From: Desulfobacula sp.
Lineage (GTDB): Bacteria; Desulfobacterota; Desulfobacteria; Desulfobacterales; Desulfobacteraceae
Direction: 5' to 3'
Length of the DNA stretch: 64,000 bases
Assembly: GCA_023701135.1 (NCBI GenBank)
Contig: JAMPXP010000012.1
Location: forward strand, 1-64,000
Below are positions 41,736 through 49,613 of the stretch, piece after piece (position 1 is the first letter of the stretch; each line of letters begins with the position of its first letter). Made by a program: the position numbers and the translations under genes. The notes under the pieces are model-generated. The model saw only the letters and a program-made list of their open reading frames with translations. It made no database searches and was not told the DNA's origin.

Positions 41736-42227
41736 TTATTTTGGAAATATGGCCGGGTCGGTGAACACCCAGTCTCGTTTCTCTACCGGGGCATGGCAGG
41801 CGGTGCAGACCTGTGCCCCGCCATCAAAGGGCTTCTGTTCCATACCGAGCCAGCGGGCCCAGCCCCAGCCATAGGTTTCGGCATATTTTTGTGAATCTTT
41901 AAACATGAACTCGGTATGAACCAGCTCTCCGGGGACGACTGCCTCTTTCCAGTTTTCCAGCACGGCCTCTTTCCAGACCACCTTGCCCAATATGGCTCCA
42001 TCGGGCCAGGGATTTGTTTTGCCAGACCGGGCTGCCTTTACGGCGACCTCGTTCCCCAATATCACACGCATCGTATGGTTATCCGTGCGGTGGGAAACCG
42101 ATAGGGTGGCCCAGTTCCGCCAACCGGCCGGATACCCTATGCCGTGGGACGGCGCCGGTTCGTCGGCCTCTGCCGAAGTGACACACAGGACTGAAAACAA
42201 AACTATCAATAAAAGGGACTCTCGCAT
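41736..42227 (-). CDS. Cytochrome P460-family c-type haem protein
   Basis: The 163-residue protein has a cleavable signal peptide (about 1-21, ending SAEA). The mature part has GYPAGWRNWATLSVSHRTDNHTMR, the conserved P460 segment, and one haem c motif CTACHAP (about 141-147) close to the C-terminus. P460 proteins bind an unusual cross-linked haem and oxidise hydroxylamine or related nitrogen compounds, although some in anaerobes have other roles. It is periplasmic and alone on its strand. Confidence 0.85.
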   Translation of the reverse strand: MRESLLLIVLFSVLCVTSAEADEPAPSHGIGYPAGWRNWATLSVSHRTDNHTMRVILGNEVAVKAARSGKTNPWPDGAILGKVVWKEAVLENWKEAVVPGELVHTEFMFKDSQKYAETYGWGWARWLGMEQKPFDGGAQVCTACHAPVEKRDWVFTDPAIFPK

Positions 42228-42288
42228 CTTGTACCTCCATGGGTTTGGTTATCAATAAATCAAACGTGGTCATCGCCGATAAGGTTCG

Positions 42289-42322
42289 CTGACAGGTACG
42301 GTTCATAGACCGTACCTGTCAG
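42289..42322. terminator. 14-bp perfect hairpin between two minus-strand genes
   Basis: Arms 42289-42302 and 42309-42322 are exact complements with the loop TCATAG. It starts 10 bases after the stop of the small Cys protein gene and lies 61 bp before the P460 start. The T-run is on the plus strand only, so for the minus strand it may be an attenuator or a processing site rather than a true intrinsic terminator. Confidence 0.5.
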
Positions 42323-42331
42323 TTTTACGGG

Positions 42332-42550
42332 TTAGGGTAGATTCGTTGCTTCAATTATTTCACAACTGCTGTCCGGACAGAACGTATCAAGCCACAGGTC
42401 TTTTACGGTTTCAGGGGTGCTGCAGAACACCGGGACGTTGATCCGCTCCTCATCTCTGAGGCAGCCGTCATCAGGGCAGAACAGATCCAGCCAGATTCCC
42501 CGGTCCCTGCAATCTGTTTCAAACGCCTTGCTATTGTTGTCGTGAGTCAT
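42332..42550 (-). CDS. Small two-repeat cysteine protein with WLDxFCPDxxC motifs, 72 aa
   Basis: I do not recognise a family. The sequence contains two copies of a short motif: IWLDLFCPDDGC (about 19-30) and LWLDTFCPDSSC (about 53-64), separated by RDEERINVPVFCSTPETVKD. In addition to the four motif Cys there are Cys at positions 14 and 43. The Cys spacing C-x4-C suggests metal binding or disulfides. No signal peptide is seen. The start is well supported by GGAAGGAGG five bases ahead. It precedes the P460 gene on the same strand, but a hairpin lies between, so any operon link is uncertain. Confidence 0.7.
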   Translation of the reverse strand: MTHDNNSKAFETDCRDRGIWLDLFCPDDGCLRDEERINVPVFCSTPETVKDLWLDTFCPDSSCEIIEATNLP

Positions 42551-42780
42551 TCAGACCTCCTTCCAGAGTCCCTCCCGCCTGGAGGAACCGCCTCGGTATG
42601 GTATTGTTCAAGACTTCTTACGAGCACAACACATTGAAGAGAATTAAGTCTTTTTTTCAGAGGCTGACGGTCAAATCAGCCGTACACCCAGAAAATGATC
42701 AGTTGCTGCAGTTTGTCAAGATTCGAACCGGTTCCGCAGTTTGGGATTGCCGGAATTTTGAAAATCCTGTATGAAAAGCC

Positions 42781-43605
42781 ATGATCAAACCCATACTGAT
42801 ATGCCTGCTGTCTTTGTTTGTTTTCCTTGGCTGTGAAAACACCAATCCCTATCTTGCCGTGGACGCAGGGCTGGATGCGCTGAAAGCCGTCACCCTGAGC
42901 GACAAAGACGTCAAGCCACTGGCCGCCGAGGCTTCAAAACAATCGGATGCCAAAAACCGGATTGCAGGCCTTGGAGATCCCCATGGAAACCGGCTGAAAA
43001 AACTGGTGGGGGACCGGACCGATTCCGACGGCTATGCCTTTGATTTCAAGGTCTACCTGTCATCCCAGGTCAATGCCTTTGCCATGGCCGACGGCACCAT
43101 CCGGATTTACAGCGGGCTCATGGACATGATGACCGATGAGGAACTGCTCTTTGTGGTGGGCCATGAAATGGGCCATGTGGTGGAACGGCATATCCGGAAA
43201 AAAATCATGCTGGCCTATGCCGCCAATGCGGTGCGAAAAGGCATCGCCTCCCAGGAAAGCCTGGTGGGGGACCTTGCCCGGTCGGCCATGGGCGGCTTTG
43301 TCCAGGCCCTGGTCAATGCCCAATTTTCCCAGGCCGAGGAAAAAGAAGCCGACGATTTCGGCCTGGCCTTTATCAAAAAACACGGGCTGGATGCCCGCGC
43401 CGCCGTTTCCGCCCTGAAAAAGCTGGACACCCTAGGAAAAGGCCATTCCTTTTTATCCAGCCATCCCGACCCGGCCCTCAGGGCCCAACGCCTTCAGGAC
43501 CAAATCGACCACCCGGATCAGGCCACTGCCCCATCCTTCATGGGCAGGATCATTGACAAGATCAAGGCCTGGATCATGGCCCGGGTCAGGGGCTTTTTTT
43601 CCTAA
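42781..43605 (+). CDS. M48-family metallopeptidase lipoprotein
   Basis: The 274-residue protein has a lipoprotein signal (MIKPILICLLSLFVFLGC, lipobox Cys at about 18). The zinc motif HEMGH (about 123-127) is followed by the third ligand in EEKEADDFGLAFIKKHG, and SSHPDPALRAQRL near the end is a typical M48 motif. It resembles BepA/LoiP-type periplasmic proteases that monitor outer-membrane assembly. It lies alone between divergent genes. Confidence 0.9.
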   Translation: MIKPILICLLSLFVFLGCENTNPYLAVDAGLDALKAVTLSDKDVKPLAAEASKQSDAKNRIAGLGDPHGNRLKKLVGDRTDSDGYAFDFKVYLSSQVNAFAMADGTIRIYSGLMDMMTDEELLFVVGHEMGHVVERHIRKKIMLAYAANAVRKGIASQESLVGDLARSAMGGFVQALVNAQFSQAEEKEADDFGLAFIKKHGLDARAAVSALKKLDTLGKGHSFLSSHPDPALRAQRLQDQIDHPDQATAPSFMGRIIDKIKAWIMARVRGFFS

Positions 43606-43635
43606 GGCCCGGAAATATAAGGCTCAGCCGGCCTT

Positions 43636-44436
43636 CTATGTCCCGGTAAATTCCGGGCTTCTTTTTTCCAAAAAGGCGGCCCGGCCTTCCTTTAAATCGC
43701 GGCTTTGAAAACATTTCTGAATCCATTGGTCGGCGGCCTCCACATCGGCGGGGCCCAAGGCCCCATTCTTTTCAAACAGGCTGATGGTGGTCTTGATGGC
43801 CTTTAATGACAAGGGCGCATTCCGGGCAATGTTCCCGGCATAGGCCAGGGCAAAGACTTCCAGATCCGCCCTGGGGATCAGGTGATTCACCAGGCCCTTT
43901 TGGAGAAGGTCTTGACCCTGAAAGGTTTGGGCCGTGTAAAAGATTTCCTTGGTCCTGGCCAGGCCAAAGGCCTCGATAAACTGCCGGATCCCATCAGGAT
44001 GATAGGCCACCCCCAGCCGGGCCGGTGTCATCCCCATCCTGACATCTTCGGCGGCAATCCGGATATCGCAGCAGGCGCAGAGATTGAACCCGGCGCCAAA
44101 GGCATGGCCGTTCAGCATGGCAATGACGGGATAGGGAAAGTTCTTGACGGCTTCCAGGGCCTTCAGCAGGACCTCCGGCGTTTCCTGTCTCTCCTCGGGC
44201 TCCCGGCCCACGGGGATGGCGGCGATATCATACCCCGAAGAAAACATTTTCTCCCCGGAGCCCCTGATCACCACGCACCGCGTATCCTCATGTTTTGAAA
44301 ACCGTTCCAGGTTCATGTGAAGCTCCGTGAGCAGTCCAGGGGTCAGGGCATTCCGTTTTTCAGGGCAATGAAGGGTCAGACAGGCGATAAGCCCTTTTTT
44401 TTCAACCATCAGCAGGGAATTCGTATCTTTTTTCAC
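43636..44436 (-). CDS. Enoyl-CoA hydratase/isomerase-family protein, methylmalonyl-CoA decarboxylase-like
   Basis: The 266-residue crotonase has the oxyanion-hole segments FSSGYDIAAI and NGHAFGAGFNLCACCDIRIA. The stretch MTPARLGVAYHPDGIRQF and the ending AFLEKRSPEF closely match YgfG/ScpB, in which Tyr of the GVxY segment takes part in methylmalonyl-CoA decarboxylation. The usual second catalytic Glu of hydratases is not in the expected place. The YgfG active His is not obvious here (FSSGYDI has Tyr), so the reaction stays open. The start ATG is preceded by AAGGAGTGCTGAGTGA. Confidence 0.83.
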   Translation of the reverse strand: MKKDTNSLLMVEKKGLIACLTLHCPEKRNALTPGLLTELHMNLERFSKHEDTRCVVIRGSGEKMFSSGYDIAAIPVGREPEERQETPEVLLKALEAVKNFPYPVIAMLNGHAFGAGFNLCACCDIRIAAEDVRMGMTPARLGVAYHPDGIRQFIEAFGLARTKEIFYTAQTFQGQDLLQKGLVNHLIPRADLEVFALAYAGNIARNAPLSLKAIKTTISLFEKNGALGPADVEAADQWIQKCFQSRDLKEGRAAFLEKRSPEFTGT

Positions 44437-44469
44437 TCAGCACTCCTTCTATTTCAACCCGGTTCGAGG

Positions 44470-45048
44470 TCAAATGGATAAAAATGTCGTCAGATAGTGA
44501 TATTCTCCCATATCAACGGTTTTTCCTTTTTTAAAGCCATAGGGCGTCACGAGCCGGTCCGTGTCCTGATCGGACAGCCGGATCTGCACCGGCGGCCCGG
44601 GAGGGCCTTCCATTTTCTTGAATTCGACAACGGCAAGGCAGCCCCCGGGCCTGAGCAGGGTTTTCACCGTTTTTAACACCGCCCCGGTTTGCCCGGCCTC
44701 TTCAAAATCGTGAAGAACCGTCGCCATCAGGCACAGATCAAGGCTGTCATCCTCGATATCGATTTCCTTTGCCGCGTCCGCCACCAGGGTCATGATATTG
44801 GTGAGGTTCCGGGTTTCAATCTCTTCTTCCAGGAGCATTATCCCTTCTTCCCACAGATCCACGGCATGGACCAGGCCCTGGTTCCCGACAATACCGGACA
44901 GGAAAAGGGAATAGGCGCCTTTGCCGCAGGCCAGATCGAGAACAACAGATCCCGGCCCCACCGGCAAAGCGGCCTTTAAGAGATCCGGGTCCATGAATTC
45001 AAAACTGCTCTTGCCTGCCCCTTTGGGCTTTTTGGGGGTATCATCCAT
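44470..45048 (-). CDS. Class I SAM-dependent methyltransferase
   Basis: The 192-residue protein has SAM motif I VLDLACGKGAYSLFL (about 36-50), the acidic loop VHAVDLWEEG and LDLCLMATVLHDFEEAG around 105. It resembles UbiE/ArsM-type small-molecule methyltransferases. The start MDDTPKKPKG follows AGAGAAAAT. The basic linker PKKPKGAGKSSFEFMDP precedes the fold. It is 33 bp before the convergent-direction hydratase gene on the same strand, and cotranscription is possible. The substrate is unknown. Confidence 0.83.
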   Translation of the reverse strand: MDDTPKKPKGAGKSSFEFMDPDLLKAALPVGPGSVVLDLACGKGAYSLFLSGIVGNQGLVHAVDLWEEGIMLLEEEIETRNLTNIMTLVADAAKEIDIEDDSLDLCLMATVLHDFEEAGQTGAVLKTVKTLLRPGGCLAVVEFKKMEGPPGPPVQIRLSDQDTDRLVTPYGFKKGKTVDMGEYHYLTTFLSI

Positions 45049-45140
45049 ATTTTCTCTCCATGATAATATTTACGGTTTTTTCAAAGGATACCATAAAATC
45101 TCTTTCCAGATACCACCTTTTTGAATAGAATTGCAAGACC

Positions 45141-46574
45141 ATGACGCATCCCGAAACCGAAACCAAAGACTACAGCCGGAAATGGCAGGCCATGGCCGCC
45201 GTGGGGACCGGGGTATTCCTGGCCACCTTGGACGGCAGCATCATCAATGTTTCCCTGCCCACCCTGGTGCGGGACCTGAACACCGATTTCGCCGTGGTGC
45301 AGTGGGTGGTGCTGGCCTATCTCCTGACCATTACCAGTACCATGGCCGGTATCGGGCGTCTGGCCGACATGGTCGGGAAAAAAACCATCTACATGGCCGG
45401 GTTCATCATTTTTACCCTGGGCTCGGCCCTTTGCGGGTTTTCTCCGACGGTGCACTGGCTCATCGGCTTCCGCGTGCTCCAGGCTGTTGGGGCCGCCATG
45501 ACCATGGCCCTGGGGGCGGCCATTGTGACGGAAGCCTTTCCCCCGGCCGAAAGGGGAAAGGCCATGGGCGTCATCGGGGGCGTGGTGTCCCTGGGCATTG
45601 TCATGGGGCCGGCCCTGGGGGGAGTGATTCTGGGGCTTCTTTCCTGGCACTGGATCTTTTTTGTCAACCTGCCCGTGGGCCTCATGGGAATCTTCATGGT
45701 CAAGCGGAATATCCCGGATTTCAAACCCGTTGGCAGCAGCCGGTTCGACATTCCGGGGTCACTGGCCCTGTTTCTCAGCATCCTCTCCCTGCTCCTGGGC
45801 CTGACCCTGGGGCAGCGGATAGGCTTTTTCCAGCCCCTGACCTATCTTCTCCTGGGACTATGGCTGGTCCTGCTGGCGCTTTTCATTTTTATCGAAGGCA
45901 GAACGGCCCAGCCCATGATTGATTTGAAATTGTTCCGGAACCCGGTTTTCAGCGTCAACCTGGCCACGGGATTCATCAGTTTTGTGGGCCTGGGCGGCAG
46001 CGTGATTCTTCTGCCCTTTTATCTGGAAAATATCCTGGGATTTCCCTCCATGCAGGTGGGGCTGCTCATGGGCATCATTCCCGTGATGCTGGGCCTGACT
46101 TCCCCCCTTGCCGGCGTCTTATCGGACCGGGCCGGCAGCCGGAGAATCACCATGACCGGCCTTTTTCTCATGCTTCTCGGATTTCTGGCCGCCTCCACCC
46201 TGGATCAGGAAACCACGGTATGGGGCTATGCCCTGAGAATCTTCCTGGTGGGCGCAGGCATCGGGACCTTTGTCTCGCCCAATAACAGCGCCATCATGGG
46301 CATGGCTCCCCGCCACCAGTTGGGCATTGTTTCGAGCATGATGGCCCAGTCCCGAACCCTGGGCCAGACCGTGGGCGTTGCCGTCATCGGCGCTGTCTGG
46401 GCAGGCCGCACCGTTTTTTATGCCGGAACCGGTGCCGGCGCGACTCTGGCGCCGGTGGAAGCCCAGATCGCCGGTCTGCACGACGCTTTTTACACTGCCG
46501 CGGCCCTGGCCCTCATGGCCCTGCTCCTGAGCATCCGTGCCCATATCCGGGAGACCCGGCAACCCGGCGAATAA
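45141..46574 (+). CDS. DHA2-family MFS efflux transporter, 14 transmembrane segments
   Basis: The 477-residue protein has about 14 hydrophobic helices. The drug:H+ antiporter signature LADMVGKKTIYMAGF follows TM2, motif C is GVVSLGIVMGPALGG in TM5, and VFLATLDGSIINVSLP in TM1 is characteristic of EmrB/QacA. These pumps export toxic hydrophobic compounds. It stands alone with no EmrA-like partner, and no regulator is adjacent. Confidence 0.9.
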   Translation: MTHPETETKDYSRKWQAMAAVGTGVFLATLDGSIINVSLPTLVRDLNTDFAVVQWVVLAYLLTITSTMAGIGRLADMVGKKTIYMAGFIIFTLGSALCGFSPTVHWLIGFRVLQAVGAAMTMALGAAIVTEAFPPAERGKAMGVIGGVVSLGIVMGPALGGVILGLLSWHWIFFVNLPVGLMGIFMVKRNIPDFKPVGSSRFDIPGSLALFLSILSLLLGLTLGQRIGFFQPLTYLLLGLWLVLLALFIFIEGRTAQPMIDLKLFRNPVFSVNLATGFISFVGLGGSVILLPFYLENILGFPSMQVGLLMGIIPVMLGLTSPLAGVLSDRAGSRRITMTGLFLMLLGFLAASTLDQETTVWGYALRIFLVGAGIGTFVSPNNSAIMGMAPRHQLGIVSSMMAQSRTLGQTVGVAVIGAVWAGRTVFYAGTGAGATLAPVEAQIAGLHDAFYTAAALALMALLLSIRAHIRETRQPGE

Positions 46575-46622
46575 TAAGGCTCTCAAAAACGATTTAACGG
46601 ATCCGGACAGGACCCCCGCCGT

Positions 46623-49451
46623 TTATGCGTCCAGCACCCCCCGCACCTGAAGAACAAGATCCGCCATGGAAAAAGGCTTCTGGATAAAGGAGACTCCCGC
46701 ATCCAAAATGCCCTGGTGGGCGATGACATTGGCGGTATAACCGGACATGAACAACAGTTTGAGACCCGGATACAGAGCCGTCAATCGCCCGGCCAGGTCC
46801 CGGCCGTTCATTTCCGGCATGACCACATCGGTCATGAGCAGATGGATCACCCCTTCATGGGCCTGGGCCTGGGCCAGGGCCTCGGTGGGGGAACCGGCCG
46901 GCAGGACCCTATATCCCTTTCGCTCCAACATCATCCGGGTCATCTGTAAAATGGCGGCCTCATCCTCCACCAGGAGAATGGTCTCGCTTCCCCCTGGCAT
47001 GGAAATGGCCGAAGCTTGCATCTTCGGGGTATCCTCTTCAGGCGCAGACCGGGGGATATAAATCCTGAAGGTCGTCCCCCGGCCCGGCTCGCTGTAGACA
47101 TTGATGAATCCGTTGTTCTGCTTGACAATGCCGTAGATGGTGGCCAGGCCGAGGCCGGTGCCCTTGCCCACCCCCTTGGTGGTGAAAAAAGGTTCAAAGA
47201 GCTTGTCCATGGTCTGTCTGTCCATGCCGCAGCCGTCATCGCTGACGGCCAGCAGGACAAAATCACCGGGAACAAAACCCGTATGCTCCCTGCAATAGTC
47301 CTCATCAAAGGTTTTCATACCCGTTTCAATGGTCAGCTTGCCCACCCCCGTGATGGCGTCCCGGGCATTGACACACAGGTTGGCCAGGACCTGATCAATC
47401 TGGGAGGGGTCCATTTTAACGGGCCATAAATTCTTGGCCGGTTTCCAGATCAGGTCGATGTCCTCCCCGATGAGCCGCTGCAGCATGGAGATCATATTTT
47501 TGACGGTCCGGTTCAAATCAAGGACCTGGGGACTGATGATCTGTTTCCGGGCAAAGGTCAGCAATTGTTTGGTCAGGTCGGCAGACCGTTGGGCCGCCTT
47601 CTGGATTTCCTTCAAATCCGTATGAAGGGGATGGGGCGGCTGAACCTGTTCCAAGGCCAATTCAGTATGGCCCAGGATGACGCCCAGCATATTGTTGAAA
47701 TCATGGGCCACGCCGCCTGCCAGGCGGCCCACGGATTCCATTTTCTGGGCCTGGGTCAACTGGTCCTGGAGTTTCTCTTGTTCCGCCTCGGCCTGCTTTC
47801 GGCCGGTGATGTCCATGATGGACCCTTCAATAAAGCCCTGCTCGGGAAAAAGCGTCGCGGAAAACAAGATCCAGGCCTGGGTTCCATCCCGGCGGATGAT
47901 CTTGGTTTCATAATCGGAGACCCCTCCTTTTTCCTTCAAAATCCTCACAAGTTCGAGGCGGGCCCCGGGATCAGCCCAGGCCCGGCCCGGGACGAATTCG
48001 GCCATGCAGGCCTCAACCGTTGAATACCCTGCCATTTCGGCATATCTCTGGTTGATTTCAATCAGCCTGCCGTCCACATGGGTTCTGAACAGGGCCACCT
48101 GGGAATTATGAAACAGGGACTGGTATTTTTTTTCGCTGGCTCGCAAGGCGTCATCCGCCCTCTTCCGCCGGGTGATATCGTTCAGTAAATTAATGGTGGC
48201 CGGTCTGCCCTCCCATTGGATCATGACGGCATTCACCTCCACCCACCGCTCATCCCCGACCCGGTGGATGACCCGGAAGGGGTACACGCCGGGCAGAATT
48301 TCCCCTTTGAGCCGTTTGAGATGGCGCTCAAGGACCATTTTTCTGTCCTCAGGGTGGATATAATCGGAAAAGGGTTTATCAGTCAATTCTTCCGGCCTAT
48401 ATCCGAGAAAATCGTAGGATTTGCCGTTCACAAACCGGATCAGCCCATCCTGGGCCACCAGGATCAATTCATTGGAATTCTCCACCAGGAGCTTGTATTT
48501 GGCCTCACTTTCCCGGAGAATCTCCTCCGCTCTTTGTCTGGCCGTAATATTGGTGATGATGCCTGCGGCAAGGGTAAGGGGAGTGATATTCATGTCGTCA
48601 AAGGCTTGAATTTTCCCCACCGCATCCATGCCCAGAAATCCAATGCAGAATCCTTCCTGCATCAATGGGATGGCCAGCATGGATTGAACTCCCCGGTCCT
48701 GCAAATAAGATCTCAGGCCATGGACCTTAGGCATTTCCATAACACAGGGAAGGTAAAAAGGCCTTCCTTTCTTATGGACTTCCACGAGATCCGCCAAAAG
48801 ATTAAAGGGAATATCCTTTCGCCTGTCCATGGCCGAAGGAACGCCCTTGGCGCACCATTCGTTTGTGATGGTGCTGATGCCACGGCCCAGGTCGTGGGTG
48901 GAAATATAGACACGGTCCATGCCTGCGAATTTCCCGACAATCTCCAGCATATCAGTGATGGCCCCCTGGATCCGGTTCAAGGGGACATTGATAAAATCCG
49001 TGGACAATTTTATCAACAGGCGCTGAACCGCTTCCTGTCCTATCAATCGGGCCTCGGTTTGCTTTTGTTCGGTGATATCCCTGGCTAGGGCATAGGTCAA
49101 TCCTCTTTCCGGCCTGGGGTGGGAGACCCAGCTCAACCATCTATAGCTTCCATCTTTACACCGATACCGGTTTTCAAAATTAATGACTTTTTCCCCTTGC
49201 CGAAGTTTTTTTTCAACAACGGCTCTTGTCGGCTCAATGTCATCGGGATGAATGAAATTTAAAAAGGATTCCCCTAAAAGCTCTCCTTCAGTATATCCCA
49301 AGGTTTCTTTAAAGGCCGGATTCACCTTTACAAAGGTGGCTGTACGAATATCTGCAATGCAGATTAAATCAATGGACATGGAAAAAATCTCATCCAATTC
49401 CTCTTGAGATTGCTTGGGATTGACCTCGGTTTGCTCCCTTGTTGATTTCAT
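46623..49451 (-). CDS. Hybrid sensor kinase: PAS-GAF-PAS-PAS-HisKA-HATPase-REC
   Basis: The 942-residue cytoplasmic protein has PAS about 18-135 (DLICIADIRTATFVKVNPAF), GAF about 150-305 (STDFINVPLNRIQGAI, QSMLAIPLMQEGFCIGFLG), PAS about 312-430 and PAS about 435-555, HisKA (RLAGGVAHDFNNMLGVILGH), HATPase (NLCVNARDAITG, DDGCGM, GTGLGLATIYG) and a C-terminal receiver (ILLVEDEAAIL, TDVVMPEM, QKPFS). No membrane segment and no linked regulator are present. It is probably part of a phosphorelay. Confidence 0.92.
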   Translation of the reverse strand: MKSTREQTEVNPKQSQEELDEIFSMSIDLICIADIRTATFVKVNPAFKETLGYTEGELLGESFLNFIHPDDIEPTRAVVEKKLRQGEKVINFENRYRCKDGSYRWLSWVSHPRPERGLTYALARDITEQKQTEARLIGQEAVQRLLIKLSTDFINVPLNRIQGAITDMLEIVGKFAGMDRVYISTHDLGRGISTITNEWCAKGVPSAMDRRKDIPFNLLADLVEVHKKGRPFYLPCVMEMPKVHGLRSYLQDRGVQSMLAIPLMQEGFCIGFLGMDAVGKIQAFDDMNITPLTLAAGIITNITARQRAEEILRESEAKYKLLVENSNELILVAQDGLIRFVNGKSYDFLGYRPEELTDKPFSDYIHPEDRKMVLERHLKRLKGEILPGVYPFRVIHRVGDERWVEVNAVMIQWEGRPATINLLNDITRRKRADDALRASEKKYQSLFHNSQVALFRTHVDGRLIEINQRYAEMAGYSTVEACMAEFVPGRAWADPGARLELVRILKEKGGVSDYETKIIRRDGTQAWILFSATLFPEQGFIEGSIMDITGRKQAEAEQEKLQDQLTQAQKMESVGRLAGGVAHDFNNMLGVILGHTELALEQVQPPHPLHTDLKEIQKAAQRSADLTKQLLTFARKQIISPQVLDLNRTVKNMISMLQRLIGEDIDLIWKPAKNLWPVKMDPSQIDQVLANLCVNARDAITGVGKLTIETGMKTFDEDYCREHTGFVPGDFVLLAVSDDGCGMDRQTMDKLFEPFFTTKGVGKGTGLGLATIYGIVKQNNGFINVYSEPGRGTTFRIYIPRSAPEEDTPKMQASAISMPGGSETILLVEDEAAILQMTRMMLERKGYRVLPAGSPTEALAQAQAHEGVIHLLMTDVVMPEMNGRDLAGRLTALYPGLKLLFMSGYTANVIAHQGILDAGVSFIQKPFSMADLVLQVRGVLDA

Positions 49452-49613
49452 CGCCGATTCTCATTGGTTGTAAAAAAATGATTTACAAAAGGATATATTA
49501 AAATGCCGGGTATTGCAAAAAAAAAGGATTGTCTATTTTCTTTATTTTAAAGGCAGGATATCTTACAAACAAAACATGATAACCCTTTTTGACTTAGGAT
49601 ACTGGAGAATCAA

